NCBI GenBank assembly: GCA_000285855.2
Contig: HE978651.1
Coordinates: 1,269,625 to 1,333,624 of the forward strand
Length of the DNA: 64,000 nucleotides
Reading direction: 5' to 3'
Origin: Ruminococcus sp. JC304
GTDB lineage: Bacteria > Bacillota > Clostridia > Lachnospirales > Lachnospiraceae
The notes below the pieces were generated by a model. The model did not search any database. It was not told the origin of the DNA and saw nothing but the letters and a program-made list of their open reading frames with translations. Below, one piece after another: positions 1-7,591 of this stretch; position 1 is the stretch's first letter; the number at the start of each line of letters is the position of its first letter. The position numbers and the translations under genes were made by a program.

Positions 1-31
1 CCGAGTAATTCACTTTAGAAGCAATCTGAAA

Positions 32-60
32 TTGTTTATCTGCATAAAATATGTTATAAT
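32..60 (+). promoter_or_regulatory. Promoter of the methyltransferase gene
   Basis: TTGTTT at 32-37 and a perfect TATAAT at 55-60 are separated by 17 bases, a good sigma-A arrangement. The next gene starts at 103 after a plausible ribosome site (AAGAGG, 90-95). No operator-like palindrome was seen. Confidence 0.6.
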
Positions 61-102
61 TAAGTTAGTTTGATGTAACCATGTTGCAAAAGAGGTAAAT
101 GT

Positions 103-906
103 ATGAGTGAAAGAATAAAACCCACTATCAGTGGTAGTGCTGAGACAATGCTTCAGAGCTTCTATGCCAGAGCCCAATATTCCAAAAGTAAAAATAATAA
201 ATTCTATGATGCAAAGGCGGTAGAATTAGTCGACAAAATTGATTATGATTTTTCTACAGCAGCCAAGGATTCTACGATGGGAAAAGGGGTAATTGCCAGA
301 ACGGTAGTTTTTGATGAGTTAGTAAAGAATTTTATAGAGAAAAATCCTGATTGTACAGTGGTTAACATTGCTTGTGGTCTGGATACGAGATTTTATCGCA
401 TGGATAATGGTAAAATTACCTGGTACAATCTGGATCTGCCAGAAACGATAGCAATCCGCAATCAGATTTTTGAGGAATCAGGACGTGTTTCTACGATAGG
501 AATTTCTGCACTTGATCCTGCATGGTCAAAAGAAGTAAAAGTGCGGGGGAAAATGCTTTTTATCATTGAAGGATTATCGATGTATCTGACAGCAGAAGAA
601 AATGGTAAGATATTAAAAATAATAAAGGACAACTTTGATAATGCCTATATTCTTATGGAATGTCTGGCAAAGACATGGGTAAAGAAAGAAGGAATAGAAA
701 AATCCATACAGCAAACAGGCTCAAAATTTGTTTTCGGGGCAGATCATTTTGAAGAACTTGGGAATATGACAGAGGGATATCACAAAATAAAAGATGATAA
801 TATTCTTCGTGGTATGGAGCTATTTTCATCTGCATATAGACTTTTGGCGTTATTACCGATTGCAAAAAAGGTTACGCAGAAGATTCTGATATTTGAAAAG
901 GATTAA
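103..906 (+). CDS. Class I SAM-dependent methyltransferase, leucine carboxyl methyltransferase-like family
   Basis: A 267-residue cytoplasmic protein. The segment VVNIACGLDTRFYRM (about residues 86-100) is the SAM-binding glycine loop typical of the LCM/Ppm1/TcmP-type O-methyltransferases, and the following acidic WYNLDLPE fits the ribose-binding strand. The family methylates carboxyl or hydroxyl groups of small molecules or proteins; the substrate here cannot be read from the sequence. It has its own promoter (32-60) and lies 67 bp upstream of a BAAT-type hydrolase gene in the same direction, so the two may be co-transcribed. Length is normal for the family and no damage is seen. Family assignment is fairly firm; the biological role is unknown. 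Confidence 0.8.
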   Translation: MSERIKPTISGSAETMLQSFYARAQYSKSKNNKFYDAKAVELVDKIDYDFSTAAKDSTMGKGVIARTVVFDELVKNFIEKNPDCTVVNIACGLDTRFYRMDNGKITWYNLDLPETIAIRNQIFEESGRVSTIGISALDPAWSKEVKVRGKMLFIIEGLSMYLTAEENGKILKIIKDNFDNAYILMECLAKTWVKKEGIEKSIQQTGSKFVFGADHFEELGNMTEGYHKIKDDNILRGMELFSSAYRLLALLPIAKKVTQKILIFEKD

Positions 907-973
907 CAAAGCATGCAGGGGTGGCACAGGAAAAGAAGCCTGACCATTTTGAATTTGGTGAAAGGTAACGGCA

Positions 974-1903
974 ATGAAAAAATTATTTTTTGAAATAGAG
1001 CAAGATGGCTTTTATGGTACATATTATGAAAATCCTAAAGGGGCAGACTGTGCTGTGATTGGTCTCTTTGGAGATGATCCAAATGATTATATGGCAAAAT
1101 GTGGTGCTAAATGGCTGCACAAAAATGGCGTCAATGCACTCTGTATGTCTCCTGGGAAACACAACTATAGCCACGTCAACTGTCCGCTTGAGAGAATTGA
1201 GACAGCGGTTAAGTGGTTAATGATTCATGGAAACAGAAAGGTCGGTATTATGGGGATGAGTACGGCAGGAATGGAAGCGCTGGCTGCAGCATCTTATTTC
1301 CCGGATATAACGCTGACATTTGGGCTGACTCCCAGTGATTTTGTATGGCAGGGGTTTGAGCAGGGCAGTAAGGATGGATGTAAGGAGTGGCCTGTGCCCG
1401 GAACATCTACACTTTCCTATTGTGGAAAACCACTTGCCTATATGCCATTTGTTTACGAACATCCAACGTATTGGAAAAAGATTGAGGCTGAAACAAAAGG
1501 ATCCGGAGATTTTCTGCACTCGACCTGTCTTTTTGCAGATTCTGAAAAGGGACGTGAGCATACAGAGGAAGAAATGATAAAAATTGAAAATATCAAGGGT
1601 AAACTCATCTTGATTGGTGCGGACGATGATAGCATGTGGGAGGCAGGTAAATATGTCCGACGTATGGATCAGCGTTTGCAGAAATATCCGCACGAGTGTG
1701 AATATGAGGCTATAACGTATCAGTATGGTACGCATTTTGTGTTGCCGGAATCCATGTTGCGAATGGCACTGCCAATAGGCTTGAAATTTGTTATGCGTTT
1801 TATTTTCCATTCAGCAAAGAAATATCCCGATGAGTGCGAAGCGGCAAGAAAGGATATAGACAAAAGACTTTCGGCAGCACTGTATGAGTGGATTATGGTA
1901 TAA
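974..1903 (+). CDS. Alpha/beta-hydrolase of the acyl-CoA thioester hydrolase/BAAT C-terminal type
   Basis: A 309-residue protein with an alpha/beta-hydrolase core. The stretch GIMGMSTAGMEALAAA (about residues 93-108) resembles the nucleophile elbow of the BAAT C-terminal domain family, but with Ser or Thr in the GxSxxG-like position rather than the Cys of mammalian bile acid-CoA:amino acid N-acyltransferase. A later GADDDSMW (about 216-223) and YGTHFVLP (about 256-263) supply the expected acid and histidine. No signal peptide is visible. The preceding methyltransferase gene is 67 bp away on the same strand. Bacterial members are mostly uncharacterised; thioesterase or acyltransferase activity on a CoA or ester substrate is an inference. 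An IS66-like remnant begins about 50 bp downstream. Confidence 0.7.
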   Translation: MKKLFFEIEQDGFYGTYYENPKGADCAVIGLFGDDPNDYMAKCGAKWLHKNGVNALCMSPGKHNYSHVNCPLERIETAVKWLMIHGNRKVGIMGMSTAGMEALAAASYFPDITLTFGLTPSDFVWQGFEQGSKDGCKEWPVPGTSTLSYCGKPLAYMPFVYEHPTYWKKIEAETKGSGDFLHSTCLFADSEKGREHTEEEMIKIENIKGKLILIGADDDSMWEAGKYVRRMDQRLQKYPHECEYEAITYQYGTHFVLPESMLRMALPIGLKFVMRFIFHSAKKYPDECEAARKDIDKRLSAALYEWIMV

Positions 1904-1956
1904 TATCACATCGTAAGTTGAAAACTTCCGGTTTTGTTAAAGTATAAAATGTAATC

Positions 1957-2946
1957 AGTTACTGTTCAGGGGTTTTCTTTATCCAAATATCTTGGACACT
2001 CTGTCAAATATATTCTCTGGTTCTTCCAGCCGCATCAAAATAAGCATGCTCATGCATTGACAGAGATAATCGATACTTTCGAAACTCCTAAATGTCACAG
2101 CCTGCGCCTGTTTCCGCTTATAATTCCTCAGAAGCCTTTCCGCTTCGTTATTAGTAGCAGGTATCCGGAGATCATGCAAAAATAGCAGATGATTCCGCAT
2201 GTATTTCTCCATTCTCAGGAATAAATTATACCCTTCTCTATAATAAGTGTTTGCTGGAATGTCCTCGTATTCCTTTCGGGCAATTTTCAGTATCTTCAGG
2301 TATTGTTTTTCAAACTTGGAAGATTTTTCTGTCTCCGGGGTGTATGGCACCTGGGATTTATTTCGGAAGTGGATCATTTCCTGTATCAATGAATGCATCT
2401 TTTTGTTCCAGATTCGATCTGGTTCATTTTCGATGCTGGATTTCCGGTATCTCAGCACATGCGCAAGACATTCCTGATGATCTTCCCCATAGTTATAGAA
2501 GGTGATATCATGATCATGGACAAGGATTCCCTGATAATCCTCAGCAACAGTTCCTTTTACACCTTCGTGCCCCTTTTTTCTGCGTGCAAAATAAAGAGCT
2601 TTTCCGTCAGGTGTTGCACAGACATATACATAACATCTCTTTCCGTTTTCTCTGGCATTTGTACAATCTGTATGCATGACTGGAGAAAGCAGCATATCTG
2701 CATAAGCAGACCTGCGCTCAGGCTCAGTTTTTAAAGCAAACTCTTTGCTGAGTTTACTTACCATTCCTTTTGAGACTTCAAAAAAAGAGGACTTAAAACC
2801 AGAGCCCGGTGTATAACTGTTCATAAAAAGAGCAGCAGAAAAAACTATAAACACAGTTTTTCCTGCTGAAAATGATTATCCACAAAATAAAAAAATAAAA
2901 TTCGTCATTTTTTACAATGACTTATGCATACCCTTGAACAGTAACT
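1957..2946 (-). mobile_element. Deleted IS66-like element with both terminal inverted repeats
   Basis: A 17-bp inverted repeat, AGTTACTGTTCAGGGGT at 1957-1973 and its complement at 2930-2946 with one mismatch, brackets a minus-strand transposase fragment. An intact IS66 element is about 2.5 kb with accessory genes tnpA and tnpB plus a long transposase; here only about 990 bp remain and both accessory genes and the N-terminal half of the transposase are missing. The 8-bp flanks (1949-1956 and 2947-2954) do not match, so no target duplication is visible. The element could be mobilised in trans if a full copy exists elsewhere, but cannot move by itself. Confidence 0.75.
1979..2854 (-). pseudogene. 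IS66 family transposase, C-terminal fragment
   Basis: A 291-codon open frame matching the C-terminal half of IS66 transposases. Diagnostic parts are VHDHDITFYNYGEDHQECLAH (catalytic Asp region, about residues 112-131) and the terminal NNEAERLLRNYKRKQ (about 235-249), which contains the catalytic Glu. Complete transposases of this family are about 450-550 residues and begin with a coiled coil and zinc-binding region, absent here. The first residues (MFIVFSAALFMNSY) are not family sequence and look like out-of-register translation over the deletion join. It lies inside the inverted repeats 1957-1973 and 2930-2946. Not expected to be active. Confidence 0.85.
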
Positions 2947-2979
2947 ATTTTCAATATCTCATATCATAAAGAACATCTG

Positions 2980-3008
2980 TTGAATTTCTCAGTCAACTAA
3001 GTTATAAT
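2980..3008 (+). promoter_or_regulatory. Promoter of the DUF4258/YgiT pair, with overlapping inverted repeat
   Basis: TTGAAT (2980-2985), a 17-base spacer and TATAAT (3003-3008). The -35 region lies in a small inverted repeat, GTTGA-N9-TCAAC (2979-2997), which could be an autoregulatory operator as is common for toxin-antitoxin promoters; that role is inferred. Confidence 0.6.
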
Positions 3009-3059
3009 GTATTCACGGTATATGTATACTCGTCAATCCGAAGAAAAGATATTGTCATT

Positions 3060-3380
3060 ATGATCAAAATTGAAACTCTACAGACTTACTACACTGAAGA
3101 TAAAGTGTTAATGACACAGCATTCTTCTGAACGTTGTCGCTAAAGAGGAATCAAGATAAAAGATATTCGTCATGCAATAATGATGGGTGAAATTATCGAA
3201 CAATATCCGGATGATTACCCTTTCCCCAGCTGTTTGATTTTCGGTTATTCTGTTGATAATAGAATTATTCACGTAGTGATGAGTGATGAAGGAACTGGCA
3301 GTCGAACTATTACTGCGTATTTTCCTGATCCTGAAAAGTGGGAATCTGATTACAGAACAAGAAAGGAGATTTTAAAATGA
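3060..3380 (+). pseudogene. DUF4258 protein interrupted by an in-frame stop
   Basis: Reading from ATG 3060 gives a DUF4258 N-terminus ending HSSERCR, then TAA at 3141-3143, then RGIKIKDIRHAIMMGEII and the rest of the domain in the same frame to 3380. The residue expected at the stop is Glu (ERCRERGI in the family), so one base change GAA to TAA explains it. DUF4258 proteins are small, usually paired with a YgiT-type zinc-finger partner, and are thought to be toxin-like. An internal ATG at 3180 could still give a 66-residue C-terminal product, but without the N-terminal helix. The last four bases overlap the start of the partner gene (ATGA-type coupling). Confidence 0.8.
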
Positions 3381-3610
3381 GATGCCTAACTTGTAAAAAT
3401 GGTAGCATGAAACCATCCTCGACCGCATATTTTGCGCAGTTGAAAAACTGCTATGTTATTATTGAAAATGTACCATGTATGAAATGCGAGCAATGTGGAG
3501 AAGAATTTTTCACAGCTTCTGTGCTCGAGAAAATTGATGATATGTTAGATCGTCTTGAACAGATTGCAAGTAAAATCTTCATTATGGATTACGCTACTTC
3601 TGCTGCATGA
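3377..3610 (+). CDS. YgiT/MqsA-type zinc-finger protein, probable antitoxin of the DUF4258 pair
   Basis: A 77-residue protein with two CxxC knuckles, MRCLTCKNG at the start and MKCEQCGEEFF near residues 34-44, the signature of the YgiT-type zinc finger. The helical tail (VLEKIDDMLDRLEQIASK) is usual for the short antitoxin versions that lack the C-terminal MqsA DNA-binding domain. Translation overlaps the damaged DUF4258 gene by 4 bp, matching the two-gene layout known for this pair. The last codons and the bases after the stop (3592-3631) recur exactly at 5235-5274, beyond the next gene. With the toxin-like partner interrupted, the gene may be a relic; the reading frame itself is intact. Confidence 0.75.
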   Translation: MRCLTCKNGSMKPSSTAYFAQLKNCYVIIENVPCMKCEQCGEEFFTASVLEKIDDMLDRLEQIASKIFIMDYATSAA

Positions 3611-3631
3611 TCTCCGAACATAATTGTTGAT
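3592..3631 (+). repeat. 40-bp direct repeat, copy 1
   Basis: This 40-bp stretch covers the last codons of the YgiT gene and the 21 bases after its stop. An exact copy lies at 5235-5274 in the same orientation. The two copies bracket the broken AAA/nuclease gene. Confidence 0.9.
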
Positions 3632-3632
3632 T

Positions 3633-3671
3633 CTGAACCATTCGTAATATTTTTGCGAGTGGTTCTTTTGG
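3633..3671 (+). terminator. Probable terminator of the DUF4258/YgiT pair
   Basis: GAACCATTCG pairs with CGAGTGGTTC around a short AT-rich loop, followed by TTTTGGCTTTTT. Position, 25 bp after the YgiT stop, fits a rho-independent terminator; the stem has a G-T type mismatch and the U-run is interrupted. Confidence 0.5.
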
Positions 3672-3874
3672 CTTTTTATTGCTTGTACACCCGTTTTTTA
3701 AGTCCTTCCATTTTGTAATTCCATTTCGGAGAGTCGGGTGGCTTACCCTTTTTTTATCGGGTAATCACAGGTTTATCAATTTGCTATTTGCCGCAGTAGA
3801 TGGTAAAATTAAAATACACTGGGGGAGAATATCTTTTGCCTTGGTAGTATGGATTTGGAAGGGAGCGTGGAAAA

Positions 3875-5115
3875 ATGACAACAGCGTTGAAACTTCCAGT
3901 TGGCATCGAAGATTTTCGAGAAATTCGCCAACAAGGTTTTTACTATATTGATAAAACTAAACTGATTGAACAACTCCTTGATAATTGGGGAAAGGTGAAT
4001 CTCTTTACCAGACCGCGCCGATTTGGAAAAACCCTAAATATGAGTATGCTCCGTTGTTTTTTTTGAAGTTGGAGCAGATAAGATGTTGTTTGATGGTCTC
4101 TATATTTCACATAATAAACAGTTTTGCAAAGAATACATGGGAAAGTTCCCGGTTGTGTTTCTTACATTAAAAGGTGTGGAAGGAACCACATTTGAAGAAG
4201 CTAGACTTAGTCTCGCAGAACTGATTGCAGCGGAAGCAAGAAGGTTTAAGTTTCTGCAGGAAAGTGATAAGCTAGATGCTGACGATAAAGAAATGTATCG
4301 TGAGTTGATTTCTTTAAACAAGGAACAAGGCCCGGCAACTTCCGTAAAACTTAGATTTTCACTTAAAAATCTATCAGAACTACTATATAAGCATTACGGG
4401 CAGAAAACAATCGTGTTGATTGATGAATATGATGTGCCGCTCGATAAAGCCTTTCAGGATGGATACTATAGAGAAATGGTGTCGTTAATTCGTGGGTTGT
4501 TGGGCGAAACACTTAAAACGAATGATTTTTTGCAATTTGCCTGTAAAACGTTTCATTACCAAGGCAAATAAAACGACGCGAGATGAAATTGAACGCCTGA
4601 TTGCAGGAGAGCCAATAGAAAAGCCCATTCGCCTTGAACTGACTTATGATGAAATAGACAATACTAAACAGCTAACAGCTTTTTGGAATTCAATTGAAGA
4701 AGGAAAGACAACGGCAATAGAACAGTATTTGAACCGAACCCTCAGCAATTCGATTAGTGTTTTTGATACAAAAGCACCAGAGAATGAAAAGGAAAGTTCC
4801 TATCACACCCTTCTGGTGGGTCTATTAACAGGAAATACAGACTGGGTGGTTAGGTCAAATGTGGAAGCTGGAGAGGGTTTTGCTGATATCATTGTTGAAC
4901 CGGAAGATCCGGATGCAGGTATTATCTTCGAACTTAAATATTCAAAAGAAGCGATTGGGTTGGAGAAAGCCTGTGAAAAGGCAATTGAACAAATCAAGAG
5001 CCGAAGATATTCTGAGTATCTGAAAAATGATGGCCGCCACAATATGACACTTTATGGTATCGCCTTTTATAAAAAGAGATGTAAAGCGGTAGTTGAAACA
5101 ATAAAAGAAGTATAA
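3875..5115 (+). pseudogene. AAA-ATPase-like / PD-(D/E)XK nuclease protein, frameshifted and internally deleted
   Basis: The N-terminus (LPVGIEDFREIRQ, FYYIDKT, RPRRFGKTLNMS) is the AAA-ATPase-like family with its Walker A variant GKT; the C-terminus (FADIIVEP, IIFELKYS, ACEKAIEQI) is the partner PD-(D/E)XK domain with the D...ExK core. Intact relatives are about 500-580 residues; here about 413 codons remain. Three segments lie in three frames: a run of eight T at 4057-4064 (seven would keep the frame) shifts frame 1 to 2, and near 4540-4580 the frame changes again with loss of the central region. A second in-frame gap lies before the C-terminal domain. These proteins are abundant in gut anaerobes and of unclear function. 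Surely non-functional as read. Confidence 0.85.
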
Positions 5116-5234
5116 TACTGACCAACCCACTGGCACACTGTGTAAATTCTACATGGTACGTTGGTGGGCTTTTTTCGTTTTGTACGAGTTTCTTCCTATA
5201 TGATATGTGCTTTTTTATTCCACACCCCACGTCT

Positions 5235-5274
5235 CGCTACTTCTGCTGCATGATCTCCGAACATAATTGTTGAT
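5235..5274 (+). repeat. 40-bp direct repeat, copy 2
   Basis: Exact copy of 3592-3631. Here it is not attached to a coding region: only the tail of the YgiT gene and its downstream bases are present, so it is a duplicated or orphaned gene end. Confidence 0.9.
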
Positions 5275-5366
5275 CCTGTGAACACACCGAAGTCAGACTC
5301 CATGCAATACCCGGAGGAAGATCTTGGTAGATTCATTGCATAATAATAGTTACTTTGCGCATTTTG

Positions 5367-5375
5367 TGTTATAAT
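5367..5375 (+). promoter_or_regulatory. Extended -10 element upstream of glgA
   Basis: TGT followed by perfect TATAAT, an extended -10 that can work without a good -35; no convincing -35 is seen at 17 bp. It would give a leader of about 118 bases before glgA. Confidence 0.4.
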
Positions 5376-5499
5376 TGAGACTAACAGGAAATGATAAATA
5401 TCTGTAAAATGAATGTTTATCAGGAACTTACCGGAGGACATTTTAGTTAAGACGCAATAAATTTCGGGCTTTGTAAAATGCAAAAGGGAGATCAATAAT

Positions 5500-7212
5500 A
5501 TGAGAAAAAAAACAGTTCAAAAAAGCAGTACCAAAGGCAATGCAAAAAGTAATATAAAGAGCAATGCAAGAAGCAGCGTAAAAAGCAGTGCAAAAAGCAG
5601 TGCAAAAAGCAGTGCAAAAAATAGTCCTCAAAAAGCTGTTAAGACTGTTGCTCCAACAGCAGAGAATGTTTCTGTTAAGCAAACCGCAATTATTCAGGAG
5701 CCATCTGTTGAACAGAACAAACAGGACGTTCCAACGAAACAGCCTGATCTGGGACCGCGAAGAAGTGTAGCCTTCATTGGATCAGAATGTTATCCATTTG
5801 TTAAGACCGGTGGATTGGGAGATGTAATGTCTGCCCTGCCAAAGAGTCTGGCAAAATTAAACATTGATGTTAAGGTCATTATTCCAAGATATAAATGTAT
5901 TCCTCAGAAATTTCAGGAAAAGATGGAATACAGGGGTTCCTTTGATATGAATCTCTGCTCTGATGGAAAGCAGTATTATGTGGGAATTATGGAATATCAG
6001 GAGGACGGTGTTGTCTATGATTTTATAGATAATGATGAGTTCTTTTCCTGGGGAAATCCATATACGAATCTCATAGATGACATTCCGAAATTCTGTTATT
6101 TTGCAAAAGCTGCCCTTGCTGCCCTTAATTATCTGAATTGGACTCCTGATGTAGTACATTGTCATGACTGGCAGGCAGCTTTAGTACCACTTTATCTGAG
6201 AACCTGTTTCCAGGATACCGATGTAGGACGTGCAATTTCAGTACTCACAATACATAATCTGAAGTTCCAGGGTATTTATGACAGAAAAAAGATTCAATAC
6301 TGGTCAGGACTTCCTGATTATGTATTTAATAAGGACTGCATGATTCAGAACTGGCTGGATGCCAATATGTTAAAGGGGGGTATCGCTTACAGTAACAAAG
6401 TTACAACCGTAAGTAACACCTATGCCTGGGAGATTCAGACAGAGGAATATGGCGAGGGACTTGCAGAGCATTTAAGATATCACAATAATAAGATTCTGGG
6501 AATTGTGAATGGTATTGATACGGATATCTGGAATCCGGCAACTGATAAGCTGTTAGCTGCTGATTATGATGAGAAGTCAGCAATAAAGAATAAAAAGATT
6601 AATAAAAAAGCTCTTCAGGAATCTCTGGGGCTGGATGTAGATGAGCATAAGATGGTAATCGGACTTATTTCACGTCTCACCAACCAGAAAGGTCTTGATC
6701 TTGTAAATGATGTAATCCCGGGAATTATGGATGAACATACGCAGGTGGTTGTTCTTGGTACTGGTGATTCTCAGTATGAGAATACATTCCGTTATTATGA
6801 AAACAAATATAAGGGCAATTTCTGTGCATATATTGCTTACAATGAAAATGTGGCTCACAATATTTATGCAGGATGTGATGCGCTTCTGGTTCCATCAAGA
6901 TTTGAACCATGTGGACTTACACAGCTTATAGCCATGAGATATGGTGCAGTTCCGATTGTAAGAGAGACCGGAGGACTCAAAGATACGGTTCAGCCTTATA
7001 ATATGTTTGAAAATACAGGAAACGGTTTTACATTTGACAGATATGAAAGCGGGCTGCTTTACGATGCGATCAACAGAGCAAAGACTCTCTATTTCGAGAA
7101 CAGAAAATCCTGGGATGATATGGTAATCCGCGATATGAATAAAGATGTTTCCTGGGAAAAGAGTGCAAAACAGTACAAAGATATGTATGTAGGATTAACA
7201 CCAAGAGATTAG
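5500..7212 (+). CDS. glgA: Glycogen synthase (ADP-glucose, GT5) with a basic repetitive N-terminal extension
   Basis: Transfers glucose from ADP-glucose to the growing alpha-1,4-glucan in glycogen synthesis. The catalytic protein starts near residue 88: FIGSECYPFVKTGGLGDV contains the KTGGLGDV nucleotide-sugar motif at residues 102-109, where ordinary GlgA has it near residue 15. The C-terminal domain carries SRFEPCGLTQLIAMRYGA and ETGGLKDTV, both diagnostic of GT5. The first about 87 residues are an extra low-complexity tail rich in Lys, Ser and Ala, built from a 12-bp DNA repeat (5521-5616). It is not a signal peptide. The ribosome site AAAGGGAG at about 5483-5490 supports the start. No other glycogen genes are adjacent, which is common in Lachnospiraceae. 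Confidence 0.93.
   Translation: MRKKTVQKSSTKGNAKSNIKSNARSSVKSSAKSSAKSSAKNSPQKAVKTVAPTAENVSVKQTAIIQEPSVEQNKQDVPTKQPDLGPRRSVAFIGSECYPFVKTGGLGDVMSALPKSLAKLNIDVKVIIPRYKCIPQKFQEKMEYRGSFDMNLCSDGKQYYVGIMEYQEDGVVYDFIDNDEFFSWGNPYTNLIDDIPKFCYFAKAALAALNYLNWTPDVVHCHDWQAALVPLYLRTCFQDTDVGRAISVLTIHNLKFQGIYDRKKIQYWSGLPDYVFNKDCMIQNWLDANMLKGGIAYSNKVTTVSNTYAWEIQTEEYGEGLAEHLRYHNNKILGIVNGIDTDIWNPATDKLLAADYDEKSAIKNKKINKKALQESLGLDVDEHKMVIGLISRLTNQKGLDLVNDVIPGIMDEHTQVVVLGTGDSQYENTFRYYENKYKGNFCAYIAYNENVAHNIYAGCDALLVPSRFEPCGLTQLIAMRYGAVPIVRETGGLKDTVQPYNMFENTGNGFTFDRYESGLLYDAINRAKTLYFENRKSWDDMVIRDMNKDVSWEKSAKQYKDMYVGLTPRD
5521..5616 (+). repeat. 12-bp tandem repeat inside glgA
   Basis: Eight 12-bp units, the last three (5581-5616) being exact AAAAGCAGTGCA copies and the first five degenerate. 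Each unit encodes four residues of the K-S-S-A or K-S-N-A type, making a positively charged tail. Length changes by slippage would stay in frame because the unit is a multiple of three. Confidence 0.85.
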
Positions 7213-7591
7213 AGCGTGTTTGAAAAATGCTTTACCCAAGATTTCACATTCTGATGGGCTGGATTAAGATGCATTATTTTAGAGGATTGCTATAATAACG
7301 AAAGCATATCATATGGGTGCGTCCTTGAAGGATGCAGGTAAAACATTAGCTGGTATCAAATTGGTATCAGCTTGTTTTATAATAGTGCAGAAAGAGAATA
7401 AGGGGAGAAATTGAAGCATGGCAATGCGCTCAAGTTATTTGGCTTTGAAGGCTGACACGGTAACAGTAACCAATTATAACACTGAGGAGGGAAGAAATAC
7501 AAGTTATTGCCAATTGATGTACAAAAGTATAAAATAGTTTCAAAAGCAGGCAGTATCAGACTGCCGGGAATGTAAAGGAGGAAAAGCTTTT
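7213..7591. other. Intergenic region between glgA and the GH31 gene
   Basis: About 380 bp without a supported gene. A short open frame begins at ATG 7418 (MAMRSSYLALKADTVTV..., 39 codons) but has no recognisable relatives and only a moderate ribosome site (AGGGGAGA). A ribosome site GGAGG at 7577-7581 serves the downstream gene. No clear terminator for glgA was seen. Confidence 0.5.

Larger units (their letters stand above)
5116..5499. other. Intergenic stretch with the second 40-bp repeat and the glgA leader
   Basis: No gene is supported. It contains a weak hairpin followed by TTTTTT (about 5120-5175) after the pseudogene, the second 40-bp repeat (5235-5274), and an extended -10 (TGTTATAAT, 5367-5375) that is the best promoter candidate for glgA. 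Confidence 0.6.

Noticed and set aside
653-1810. Several minus-strand open frames over the methyltransferase and hydrolase genes
   Set aside because: They are antisense shadows of well-supported plus-strand genes, with no ribosome sites or family motifs.
3679-3951. 90-residue plus-strand frame before the AAA pseudogene
   Set aside because: Overlaps the true family start at 3875 in another frame and begins in terminator sequence.
5500-5682. Minus-strand frame with repeated FCTAFCTAF residues
   Set aside because: It is the antisense of the 12-bp repeat in glgA.
7418-7537. 39-codon frame between glgA and the GH31 gene
   Set aside because: Has a start and a moderate ribosome site but no recognisable features; mentioned in the gap entry only.
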